Virus record (IMG/VR): IMGVR_UViG_3300025379_000082
Location: 1-22,704 of that record
Length of the DNA stretch: 22,704 bases
Direction: 5' to 3' (one strand)
DNA from: a virus
Below, one piece after another: positions 1 to 6,427 of this stretch. Made by a program: the position numbers and the translations under genes. The first letter of the stretch is position 1; every line of letters starts with the position of its first letter. The notes under the pieces were generated by a model. The model was given only the letters and a program-made list of their open reading frames with translations. It made no database searches and was not told the DNA's origin.

Positions 1-161
1 TAGTCAGTCAGCGTACTATTAGTTAATACGCCAGATGTAGTATTTGTAAATATAACACCCGATCCGCTCGTGCTAAACGTCATATTCCCAACGACCGTGG
101 GATTATTAAGCCCCGTAAGCGGACTGGCTAAACCTGTTGAGTCAATGACACTGATTGGCAT
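1..161 (-). CDS. Tail fibre tip-like protein, N-terminal part (runs off left edge)
   Basis: The frame opens with ATG at 161-159, one base after the TAA of the upstream gene (TAATATG). AGGA sits seven bases before the ATG. It stays open to the window edge, giving 53 complete codons. The visible protein starts MPISVIDSTGLASPL and ends in NSTLTD followed by the first two bases of a probable Tyr codon. The stretch VVGNMTFSTSGSGVIFTN is clearly related to LAGNLTFASGTNGIVFNN of the 275-residue fibre protein at 433-1260, where NSTLNDYETGTWTPT follows. I infer a second, paralogous fibre tip whose C-terminal domain lies outside the window. Its host receptor or exact position on the tail cannot be read from this part. 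Confidence 0.72.
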   Translation of the reverse strand, partial: MPISVIDSTGLASPLTGLNNPTVVGNMTFSTSGSGVIFTNTTSGVLTNSTLTD

Positions 162-162
162 A

Positions 163-423
163 TTATTGTCCTGGTTGTTTCTGTGCGGCTAATGCGGCTT
201 GATATGCGGCTACTACTTCTGTTGTCCATACTGCCGCACTGATTGCGGGTACGGGTGTTGGATCTGTTGCCGCCGCAGTATCCCCTGGGTGTCTAACCCA
301 ACGGCTAAAGTTTCTTGCAATCTCAACACCGTCTTTGGTGATGATCTCTGCTTGACGTACCTGGATAGACCCGTCTTCTAAAACTTCTGTTTTGTCAATT
401 GTTGTGCGTGATGCGAGTGTCAT
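163..423 (-). CDS. Small conserved phage tail-region protein, 86 aa
   Basis: This is a complete 86-residue frame. AAGGAG stands five bases before the ATG and overlaps the stop of the preceding fibre gene. The N-terminal half (DGSIQVRQAEIITKDGVEIA) looks like a compact beta hairpin carrying a charged pattern, followed by a WVRHPGD turn. The C-terminal half is Ala/Pro-rich and ends in a helix-like AAYQAALAAQKQ. I recall similar small proteins next to tail fibre genes in environmental phages, but no function is known to me. Its place between two fibre-tip paralogues suggests a tail or fibre accessory role such as an assembly factor; that is inference from position only. Confidence 0.75.
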   Translation of the reverse strand: MTLASRTTIDKTEVLEDGSIQVRQAEIITKDGVEIARNFSRWVRHPGDTAAATDPTPVPAISAAVWTTEVVAAYQAALAAQKQPGQ

Positions 424-432
424 TGTGACTCC

Positions 433-1260
433 TTAAAATGTTGCAACGTATGTAAATGAACCAGTAAAGTGTGGAGTTCCAGAAGGAAGAGTATTGCTAT
501 TGTCGTACCTCCAAAAAATAATAGAAGTTCCTGATCCTGCACTTAATCCCCAAAAATATCCTGTAATCGCATTTTCTCTTAATATTCCAGAAGAATTATT
601 TCCGCTTGCTTGAGAAAAAGGAAGGTTTGTAATAGTTACATTAGAGGCACTTGAAGTAGATGCAAAATTAATAAGCATATTTACAGTTACCATATTACCT
701 ATTTTGGTGTAACTTCCAGAAGTTGTTGACAAAGTAAAACTTCCAGTACCTGCGGTTAAAGTAGGTGTCCAAGTCCCTGTCTCATAGTCATTAAGCGTAC
801 TATTTGTAAGAGCACTACTATTGTTAAATACTATTCCATTAGTACCAGATGCAAAAGTTAAGTTACCCGCTAAGTTACTAATCGTACCGCCGCTGATAGT
901 CGGTGAAGTTATGGTCGGGCTTGTCCCTAATACCACAGAACCTGAGCCAGTAGATGATGCCAACTGACTTGTACCCACAGTGCCAGGACTAGGAGCAATG
1001 ATCTGTGTGATAAGGGATGTGTACTCAACCCAAATATTGTTTGTGCCTGAAGGCGGGGCAGAACTAAATGTAATCGTACTACCAGATACTGTATACGCTG
1101 ACCCAGGGTTTTGATCTACGTTAGCTACGTTAACAAGCATCTGATATACCGATGCCACTGGGCGTGACAGAGTAAATGCCGTAGTTGATCCATTCCCGCT
1201 GAAGAAGTCTACAGCAGGTGTAAAGCCTTGGTTCTGAACAGTATTGCCAACGTAACTCAT
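433..1260 (-). CDS. Tail fibre / receptor-binding tip protein, 275 aa
   Basis: Residues 1-85 form an attachment-type domain with the pattern GNGSTTAFTLSRP, then YTVSGSTITF and a WVEY end; I know this pattern from the N-terminus of many phage fibres and spikes. Residues 95-150 are a Ser/Thr/Gly-rich linker with the repeat TSPTITSPTISGG, typical of trimeric fibre shafts. Residues 155-275 begin with NDYETGTWTPTLT and continue through YTKIGNMVTVNM to an aromatic beta-rich C-terminus, a tip module seen in fibre-like proteins. The product probably forms part of the host-binding apparatus. It starts one base after the stop of the 251-residue gene (TAATATG). A paralogue of residues 130-158 begins at the left edge of the window. 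Confidence 0.82.
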   Translation of the reverse strand: MSYVGNTVQNQGFTPAVDFFSGNGSTTAFTLSRPVASVYQMLVNVANVDQNPGSAYTVSGSTITFSSAPPSGTNNIWVEYTSLITQIIAPSPGTVGTSQLASSTGSGSVVLGTSPTITSPTISGGTISNLAGNLTFASGTNGIVFNNSSALTNSTLNDYETGTWTPTLTAGTGSFTLSTTSGSYTKIGNMVTVNMLINFASTSSASNVTITNLPFSQASGNNSSGILRENAITGYFWGLSAGSGTSIIFWRYDNSNTLPSGTPHFTGSFTYVATF

Positions 1261-1261
1261 A

Positions 1262-2017
1262 TTATGAAATTTGTAAAACTGACAGTATCACATCTGCGGA
1301 GGTCGCAGTACCCATTGCCGCCTGAACTGAATCGTTTGTATTTAACACCAATTTACCGTCTCCGCCAAACAAAGCCAATGCTCCGCCTACTGGAACAGTC
1401 GCAGAAGAAACAATGTAATAACTGGTGTTGCTTGTAATTGTTGTGCTAGATATAGTCTGAGCAGAAGACATGGTGTATGTTCCTACTCCGCCAATTGCGT
1501 AGAAACTATAGTTACCAGATGCCTGACCCGTAAAGTTATTAGATAACGTTACTGTATTGGTAGTTGTATTAATTGCCAATACTGTAGATGCAGTTGGTAG
1601 GTTAGTACCTGATACCAATTGTCCAATCTGTACGCCCGTTACGTTAGCCAAGGTAACTGTATTTGCACCTGATGCGCCACCGCTTGAGAAAGCAATCGTA
1701 GCTGCCGCAGTACCTGTAGAGGTTAACTGATTCACAATCGTTACTGTACCCGATATACCTGTGCCTGTGATGACCTGGTTAGGTACGATCAAGCCACTTG
1801 ATACCGCAGTAATAGTTAGTGTTGTGGATGCACCGCTTGTCGCACCTGTTGCTGTAAACGATGAGTTTACAAACAAAGAAGCCGTGATCGGGCTAGATGT
1901 GGTGTTACAGATTGTTGCCCCGATAACTGTGGTTTGCGTTACGGCAGATGCGGTAACAAGAGTAACCGCAGAAGTTCCCACATTTTTCTGAACATAGCGT
2001 GTAAATACATTACTCAT
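1262..2017 (-). CDS. Virion structural beta protein with inserted repeat domains, 251 aa
   Basis: The protein looks like a small conserved phage structural protein whose two halves (residues 1-57 and 177-251) are separated by low-complexity beta material. The C-terminal half reads YYIVSSATVPVGGALALFGG, then a KLVL strand and a final SADVILSVLQIS strand; I recall this pattern from tail-region proteins. Residues 58-111 and 112-176 are two copies of a Ser/Thr/Gly/Val repeat. The second ends TVTLSNNFTGQASGNYSFYA and closely matches repeats in the 1028-residue virion protein at 9528-12614. AGGA before the ATG (2017) lies in the last codons of the upstream fibre gene. It is probably a virion component of tail or fibre base; the exact role is unknown. 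Confidence 0.75.
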   Translation of the reverse strand: MSNVFTRYVQKNVGTSAVTLVTASAVTQTTVIGATICNTTSSPITASLFVNSSFTATGATSGASTTLTITAVSSGLIVPNQVITGTGISGTVTIVNQLTSTGTAAATIAFSSGGASGANTVTLANVTGVQIGQLVSGTNLPTASTVLAINTTTNTVTLSNNFTGQASGNYSFYAIGGVGTYTMSSAQTISSTTITSNTSYYIVSSATVPVGGALALFGGDGKLVLNTNDSVQAAMGTATSADVILSVLQIS

Positions 2018-2021
2018 TTTT

Positions 2022-3830
2022 TTATCCTAATGCAATGGCTAAAGCGACCGCCGTTCCTGCGGGATCGACTTGAAGATTTGATTGTGCCCCAGATACCGTA
2101 GTTGCGCCAGTACCTCCGCTTGCTAATGCTAGTGTTCCAGCAACAGTCACAGCTCCGTTCGTGGCAGTAGACGGCGTTAATCCTGTTGTACCAAAGCTGA
2201 TTGAACTTACCGCTACGCTTGTAAGGCTTGTCCATTGGGGCGCAGTAGCTCCTGGATTAACTGTCAAAATCTGACCCGCAGTACCTATAGCCAACGTACT
2301 GAACGCACTGGTTCCAGCTCCGTAAACCAAAGATCCTGTAGCCAAAGTATTTAAACCTGTACCACCGTTCGCAACACCGAGGGTTTGAGTCCACTGCGGA
2401 GCACTGCCAGTTGATGTTAATAAGTAGCCTGAAGTACCAATACCAAGCTTGGATAACGCAGTACCTGTCGCATAGTAAGTGATATCACCAGCCGTATAAG
2501 TAGTTAAACCTGTACCGCCGTTTGAAGTAATCAATGTACCCGCTACAGTAATTGCACCACCAGTAGCCGTGTTAGGCGTAAGTCCTGTGGTTCCAAATGA
2601 AATGGATGTAACTCCAATACTTGCAAGAGTAGCCCATGTGGGTACACCGCTTGAATTGGTTGTCAATACTGAGGAGTTAGCCGTAGCCAATGCCGCCCAT
2701 GTATTAGCAGAAGATGCATACAAAAGCGAGTTGATAGCTACCGTTGACGTAGGGAATGTAGATGTTGTCCAGGCAGGAGTTGTGCTTGAACCTGATGCAA
2801 GCAACTGTCCCGCCGTAGCAGTTCCAGACAATATACCCAAAGCACTAGCGGTAGAGTAAACAATACCACCATTACTTGCGGTCAACGTGGCATTAGTTCC
2901 ACCATAGGTAAGACCTAAAGTACCAAATGTAGGAGCACCTGTTCCGCCTGATAGCAGAGCTTGACCTGAAGTACCTGCCGTATTCAATGCCAGGGCTGAT
3001 GCGCCTGAATAAGCAATTGCTCCAGCAGATGCGGTTAAGTTTGCGTTCGTTCCACCAAGGGCTAAGCTAAGCTGATTCGCCCATGTAGGTACGCTAGATA
3101 CTGTTGTTAAAACCGCAGCGGCTACAGTAGCAAGACCTGTAATCGTATTAGATGCAGATGAATACAACAACTGATTGATTGTTGTAGTCGCAGGATATGT
3201 AGCCGTACTCCAAGATGGGGTAGTGCTTGATCCTGAAAGAATGATCTGGTTCGCCGTAGCAGTGCCAGAAAGAATCTGCATCTGACTGGCGTTTGAATAA
3301 ACTATACCGCCGTTGCTTGCCGTTAAGTTAGCATTAGTGCCGCCGTTAGCTAAAGGCAAAATACCTGTTAAGTTTGAAACAACAGAAGAAGTAATCTTGA
3401 TAAAGTCATTGGCTACTGTGCTCCAGTAAACAACGCACTTCTCTCCGTTGATAACTGTTACACCCGTTGTCGGGCCAGTTGTTCCACGAAGCGTAATTGA
3501 ATATCCACCCGTTGTAGCATTGTTAACAATGTACATCTTAGATGAATTGGGAGCATTGATATTCCTGTTTGCCGTCCGTGCGCCTGTGCAGAGTAATTGC
3601 ATATACTGCGCAGTCGTTGAATTGGGCGAAGCAACAATATTAGATCCAGAGCTACTACCATTAGTAATGGTTAAAGTAATGTCTGAATCATTGGTGATAT
3701 TGTTCGTGCCCGCAAGAGCGGCATCTACATACTGAGTAATACCAAGCGATACGTCATCACCCCAAGTACCTGATTCAGTACCTGTGACTGGTAATGCTAA
3801 GCCGAGTAGTGTTGTGTAATTAATAGTCAT
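2022..3830 (-). CDS. Repetitive tail fibre protein, 602 aa
   Basis: Residues 1-155 form a compact N-terminal domain containing LALPVTGTESGTWGDDV and, later, YIVNNATTGGYSITL; I know this domain from the N-termini of phage fibre-like proteins, where it probably anchors to the tail. Residues 162-575 are imperfect modules built on GGTN or GGTG, then a short beta hairpin and an aromatic W, for example ALGGTNANLTASAGAIAYSG. Two longer blocks are nearly duplicated: SISFGTTGLTPNTATGGAIT near 409 and SISFGTTGLTPSTATNGAVT near 543. The end (SGGTGATTVSGAQSNLQ) is a frequent fibre-terminus motif. It is likely a long trimeric host-recognition fibre. AGGA six bases before the ATG overlaps the stop of the 33-residue gene. 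Confidence 0.85.
   Translation of the reverse strand: MTINYTTLLGLALPVTGTESGTWGDDVSLGITQYVDAALAGTNNITNDSDITLTITNGSSSGSNIVASPNSTTAQYMQLLCTGARTANRNINAPNSSKMYIVNNATTGGYSITLRGTTGPTTGVTVINGEKCVVYWSTVANDFIKITSSVVSNLTGILPLANGGTNANLTASNGGIVYSNASQMQILSGTATANQIILSGSSTTPSWSTATYPATTTINQLLYSSASNTITGLATVAAAVLTTVSSVPTWANQLSLALGGTNANLTASAGAIAYSGASALALNTAGTSGQALLSGGTGAPTFGTLGLTYGGTNATLTASNGGIVYSTASALGILSGTATAGQLLASGSSTTPAWTTSTFPTSTVAINSLLYASSANTWAALATANSSVLTTNSSGVPTWATLASIGVTSISFGTTGLTPNTATGGAITVAGTLITSNGGTGLTTYTAGDITYYATGTALSKLGIGTSGYLLTSTGSAPQWTQTLGVANGGTGLNTLATGSLVYGAGTSAFSTLAIGTAGQILTVNPGATAPQWTSLTSVAVSSISFGTTGLTPSTATNGAVTVAGTLALASGGTGATTVSGAQSNLQVDPAGTAVALAIALG
2106..3347 (-). repeat. GGTN/GGTG fibre-shaft repeat region
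   Basis: Within the 602-residue fibre, residues about 162-575 repeat a module starting GGT(N/G) about every 45-90 residues. Five or six copies can be recognised (GGTNANLTASNG, GGTNANLTASAG, GGTNATLTASNG, GGTGLTTYTAGD, GGTGLNTLATGS, GGTGATTVSG). The repetition also opens antisense frames that I read as shadows. Confidence 0.75.
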
Positions 3831-3838
3831 CTAATTTC

Positions 3839-3940
3839 CTAAGAGGTAGGAATCTGCGTCCACGCAGGAGTCTGTGAATTAGGAATCTGCGTCCAATTTG
3901 GAGTTTGACTATTGGTAACTGGTGTCCATGTAACAAACAT
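3839..3940 (-). CDS. Tiny tandem-repeat protein, 33 aa
   Basis: This gene was found by translating the gap between the 141-residue and 602-residue genes. ATG at 3940-3938 overlaps the upstream TAA by one base (TAATG), so translation is probably coupled. The TAG stop at 3841-3839 lies beside the AGGA that serves the next gene. The 33 residues start MFVTWTPVTNSQTPNWTQIP, then repeat NSQTPAWTQIP and end TS, so the protein is about two and a half copies of an 11-residue unit. At the DNA level the 16-base string taggaatctgcgtcca occurs twice, 33 bases apart. I recall similar short QTPxW repeat proteins beside fibre genes in environmental phages. Function is unknown; a fibre-associated peptide is a guess. 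Confidence 0.7.
   Translation of the reverse strand: MFVTWTPVTNSQTPNWTQIPNSQTPAWTQIPTS
3847..3895 (-). repeat. 16-bp direct repeat, period 33 bp, inside the 33-aa gene
   Basis: The plus-strand string taggaatctgcgtcca is present at 3847-3862 and again at 3880-3895. The period of 33 bases equals 11 codons, matching the NSQTPxWTQIP protein repeat and indicating recent internal duplication. Confidence 0.9.
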
Positions 3941-4365
3941 TATGAACTCCTAATCAATGCAGTTGACGAACTATTACTTGGCATTGTAACTGTAAATGTG
4001 TTTGAACAGGTCTTATTTGAACCAAAATCAATCACACAAATAGATGCGTTACTTGCCGTAGCATCATAGACCAAAGCACACCTGGCGGTAAAAGCAGCAG
4101 GACTCCAAACCACATTATTCCAATTGATATATGCAATACTGTTAACTGCATCGTAGTTAAAAGCAATGCCCGTCATTAATTTACCGCCAGCCGTATATCC
4201 CGTCCCAATGATTTCATTGGTACTGGAATAAGCCGTTGTAGATAAATTAAGATTGGCATTACCGTTATACAAAGCCATGTATATAGAATCTGTAGACAAG
4301 TTAAATACCCCGCCCGTGTAGAGCTGGTATTTAAAGCTTGTCGTTTGTCCTTGAACTATACTCAT
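3940..4365 (-). CDS. Conserved phage structural/tail protein, 141 aa
   Basis: The protein begins MSIVQGQTTSFKYQLYTGG, followed by a strand SIYMALYNGNANLN, then IIGTGYTAGGKLM, AFTARCALVYDA and a C-terminal FTVTMPSNSSSTALIR. I recognise this order from uncharacterised proteins near neck and tail genes in many podovirus- and myovirus-like genomes, where the length is also about 130-145 residues. The predicted content is almost all beta strand with no signal or membrane segment. Its ATG overlaps the stop of the adaptor-type gene by four bases (ATGA), and its own stop overlaps the next ATG. This suggests a stoichiometrically linked neck or tail component. No enzymatic motif is visible and the exact role is unknown. 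Confidence 0.8.
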   Translation of the reverse strand: MSIVQGQTTSFKYQLYTGGVFNLSTDSIYMALYNGNANLNLSTTAYSSTNEIIGTGYTAGGKLMTGIAFNYDAVNSIAYINWNNVVWSPAAFTARCALVYDATASNASICVIDFGSNKTCSNTFTVTMPSNSSSTALIRSS

Positions 4366-5465
4366 GGTACGGGTTGAATCCTAGTTTGCCCAGAACGGTA
4401 AGCGTCTTGTCGCTCCAATCCATCTCCCAGGCGTTTTGCAATAGCCAATGCTTCCTTGTACTTATTATCGTAAAAGGCAATTAAATCCTTATCGCCCTTT
4501 TGATATGTGTAGGCTTCTACCAAACATCCATACAAAAGGACTGAATCAAAATTATTACCAAGCCAGGACTGTCCTGTTGCGCTTGTGATCGTAGATACGG
4601 GTACAGTAAATCCTAAACCTGTTCCGCCAAGATATGTATTAGATATGGTCAAAGAATCCCCAACCACATATCCTGTACCGCCTGAAGTTAAAGTAACAGA
4701 CGTTACTACACCAGCCGTAACAACAACCGATCCATAAGCGTAAGTACCAGTACCGCCACTAAAAGGTACGTTGTAATAAGTTCCAGAGACATATCCTGAT
4801 CCTCCAGAAGTAATAGAACCCAACGCAGTAATTTGAGCCTGAATAATACTGTCAGGGTAATAAAAATAATGTAACTCAGTTGAATATGCTTGATCAGGAG
4901 TCGGCCCAAGCATAAAGCTAAGATACAAAGGTGCTGAACTCTGAGGGCCAAATAACGCATAGTGCTTTGGTTTATTTTGATAGCTCGAAGTCGGATAGCA
5001 CTCACGAATAAAGTTTACATCTTTATTCAATAGATATAAGTAATCCGTTTGGAAAACAATGTTTCCAGATACTGCACCAATGTTATTCTGAGATAAAGTA
5101 ATCGTAGTGCCACTTACACTAAGCACTACACATTGATTACCAATGTTTGTACCGCTTACACTTTGTCCCGCAAATATACCTGTGTTGGATGCAACAGTAA
5201 TGGTATTTGTGCTGACTGATCCAGTGCCAGTAGTTGTCACACTTGAAAATACCGCCAATGAATAAGGAGCTAAAAAATCATTGGGGCAAGACAAGTATGC
5301 ATTACCAGCAGTCACATTGCCCGTCACATTCTTACGCAAAGACGGAAACAAAATAGAGTTGAAAACCCTTTGCTCCGTTTGCGTAATAAACGTATTCATG
5401 TCAACCGTAGGAAATGTATATTCCAAATACGAATTGACTTCGTTGACGAGCTGACTATAGTTCAT
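4362..5465 (-). CDS. Neck/adaptor-type structural protein with two inserted domains, 367 aa
   Basis: The core pattern is an N-terminal helical part (MNYSQLVNEVNSYLEYTFPT, then TQTEQRVFNSILFPSLRKNV), a central PNDFLAPYSLAV, YLYLLNKDVNFIRECYP and LHYFYYPDSI, and a C-terminal helix pair LLYGCLVEAYTYQKGDKDL / YKEALAIAKRLGDGL. I associate this with phage head-to-tail adaptor proteins of the SU10/gp11-like kind, which ring the portal or neck. Two stretches look inserted: residues about 76-139 (SVSTNTITVASNTGIFAG) and about 213-293 (GSGYVSGTYYNVPFSGGTG, then SVTLTSGGTGYVVGDSLT). Without them the core is near the 210-230 residues I expect. Start overlaps the previous stop by four bases. The assignment rests on pattern memory. 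Confidence 0.72.
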   Translation of the reverse strand: MNYSQLVNEVNSYLEYTFPTVDMNTFITQTEQRVFNSILFPSLRKNVTGNVTAGNAYLSCPNDFLAPYSLAVFSSVTTTGTGSVSTNTITVASNTGIFAGQSVSGTNIGNQCVVLSVSGTTITLSQNNIGAVSGNIVFQTDYLYLLNKDVNFIRECYPTSSYQNKPKHYALFGPQSSAPLYLSFMLGPTPDQAYSTELHYFYYPDSIIQAQITALGSITSGGSGYVSGTYYNVPFSGGTGTYAYGSVVVTAGVVTSVTLTSGGTGYVVGDSLTISNTYLGGTGLGFTVPVSTITSATGQSWLGNNFDSVLLYGCLVEAYTYQKGDKDLIAFYDNKYKEALAIAKRLGDGLERQDAYRSGQTRIQPVP

Positions 5466-5785
5466 GCAAGCGGGCCTCTGGACATAATGCCACGCTCAGC
5501 AGCACCAGCACCACGCATCTTCTCACCAGAAGTTTTAACCTCATGGTTGTTGCCAATGGATACAGTTCCATTCAAAGGAGTCCAGTTCTTGCGAGTAGGC
5601 ATCTTTACTTCCAAGCCAATGTGATCAGGCAAGTCACTATCAGAATCAATACTTCTGGTAGTCACTGGCTTGTTCTTCATAGTATGGGGTTTTGCATACT
5701 CATCAGCATAGCCATTGGTAATACCCTTGGCTTTAACAATTGCTGGACTGTCTTTCTTGTCAACAGGAAATTTCTTTGCTTTCAT
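5462..5785 (-). CDS. Small basic hypothetical protein, 107 aa
   Basis: The chosen start is the ATG at 5785-5783, since GGAGG at 5795-5791 stands five bases before it. A GTG four codons upstream would place the start over this site. The protein begins MKAKKFPVDKKDSPAIVKAK, has GYADEYAKPHTMKNKP in the middle and GLEVKMPTRKNWTPLNG later, and ends RGAGAAERGIMSRGPLA. It is Lys-, Gly- and Pro-rich without predicted membrane segments. The stop overlaps the adaptor-type gene by four bases. It belongs to the run of small basic proteins between head and tail genes; I do not recognise a family. A virion-internal or assembly role is inference from context. Confidence 0.7.
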   Translation of the reverse strand: MKAKKFPVDKKDSPAIVKAKGITNGYADEYAKPHTMKNKPVTTRSIDSDSDLPDHIGLEVKMPTRKNWTPLNGTVSIGNNHEVKTSGEKMRGAGAAERGIMSRGPLA

Positions 5786-5797
5786 ATTAGCCTCCAC
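5783..5797 (-). promoter_or_regulatory. Ribosome binding site that sets the start at 5785
   Basis: Reading the minus strand, GGAGG (5795-5791) is followed by CTAAT and ATG (5785-5783). The GTG at 5797-5795 overlaps this site and is therefore unlikely to be the start. Confidence 0.75.
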
Positions 5798-6011
5798 GCT
5801 GATAACCAGCTCTTGCTAGATTACGTCCTTCGGCTTTCATGCTGTCTTGACTAACACCAGCTAATCCGCCTTTGGCGTACTTCTTAATCTTGCCACCCTT
5901 TTTGAGTTTGCTCAGATCAGTTTTCTCGCCTTTGTGTTCTTGTTTATCATGCATACCAAAAGCTTTTTTGATTAGCTTTTTATCTTCTTTAATGTCATCA
6001 TGCTTAGCCAT
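5787..6011 (-). CDS. Small Lys/Gly-rich protein with KGG boxes, 74 aa
   Basis: The open frame extends upstream to 6146, but those 45 residues overlap the zinc-binding gene in another frame. The true start is the ATG at 6011-6009, preceded by AAAGGAG with a six-base spacer. The protein begins MAKHDDIKEDKKLIKKAFGM, is highly charged and helical to about residue 35, then has LKKGGKIKKYAKGGLAG and ends MKAEGRNLARAGYQRGG. The two KGG boxes and RGG end resemble boxes in the proteins at 7730-7990 and 8377-9042. I recall proteins ending GxNxARxxxQ(R/K)GG in environmental phages; the function is unknown. Strong positive charge could suit nucleic-acid or capsid interaction, which is inference. Confidence 0.78.
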   Translation of the reverse strand: MAKHDDIKEDKKLIKKAFGMHDKQEHKGEKTDLSKLKKGGKIKKYAKGGLAGVSQDSMKAEGRNLARAGYQRGG

Positions 6012-6024
6012 TTTTAGCTCCTTT
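6009..6024 (-). promoter_or_regulatory. Ribosome binding site that sets the start at 6011
   Basis: On the minus strand AAAGGAG (6024-6018) is followed by six bases and ATG (6011-6009). This decides against the longer frame that begins at 6146 inside the previous gene. Confidence 0.8.
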
Positions 6025-6427
6025 AAGATATAGAAATTGTAACTGTACCGACCGCAGTTGTGGTAACTAAATTGTTGGGTGTGAGTAGCGGAGGATTGAA
6101 CTGACCGTAAAACTCTTGTGACCCACCAATAGGGTTCCAACCCCACTGCGTATCCCTAGAACCGCCTGACGGAAATCCTAAAGAATCTAATCCTGACGTT
6201 ACATATGTCGTATCTGTTCTTGGCTGACGAACTGCCTGTGGATCATCAACTGGGTACATACCCAATTGAAGTTGTGGATGATCTGGATCCCAGCACTCAG
6301 GACACACTTTAAGTTGATAAAGCTTGGTCTTGATGACTTCAAACTTTAACTGTTTTAATTTGTACCTAAAGCCACACCTATCGCACTGGGCAATACTGTA
6401 CTTGCCAGAAGCGAAACGATTACCCAT
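6023..6427 (-). CDS. Zinc-ribbon-like small structural protein, 134 aa
   Basis: Two CxxC pairs, C15-C18 in AQCDRCGF and C42-C45 in KVCPECWDPDHPQL, are separated by a basic segment. They form a probable four-cysteine zinc site of ribbon or treble-clef type. The following MYPVDDPQAVRQPRTD segment is also one I recall from a conserved family that sits beside neck genes of environmental phages. Residues 70-134 are Gly/Pro/Thr-rich and end VTTTAVGTVTISIS, probably a beta tail. The start overlaps the previous stop by one base (TAATG). The role is unknown; possibilities are a structural neck component or a nucleic-acid-contacting factor. No catalytic motif is seen. Confidence 0.78.
   Translation of the reverse strand: MGNRFASGKYSIAQCDRCGFRYKLKQLKFEVIKTKLYQLKVCPECWDPDHPQLQLGMYPVDDPQAVRQPRTDTTYVTSGLDSLGFPSGGSRDTQWGWNPIGGSQEFYGQFNPPLLTPNNLVTTTAVGTVTISIS

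Noticed and set aside
2014-2235. Minus-strand 73-codon frame overlapping the end of the 602-residue fibre
   Set aside because: It is another frame of the fibre repeats; the product lacks any pattern and overlaps both real genes.
2106-3347. Possible CRISPR or other DNA repeat array
   Set aside because: Repeats are imperfect, in frame, variable in spacing and explained by fibre-shaft protein modules.
6012-6146. 45-residue N-terminal extension of the 74-residue KGG protein
   Set aside because: It overlaps the zinc-binding gene out of frame, and AAAGGAG with good spacing marks the ATG at 6011.
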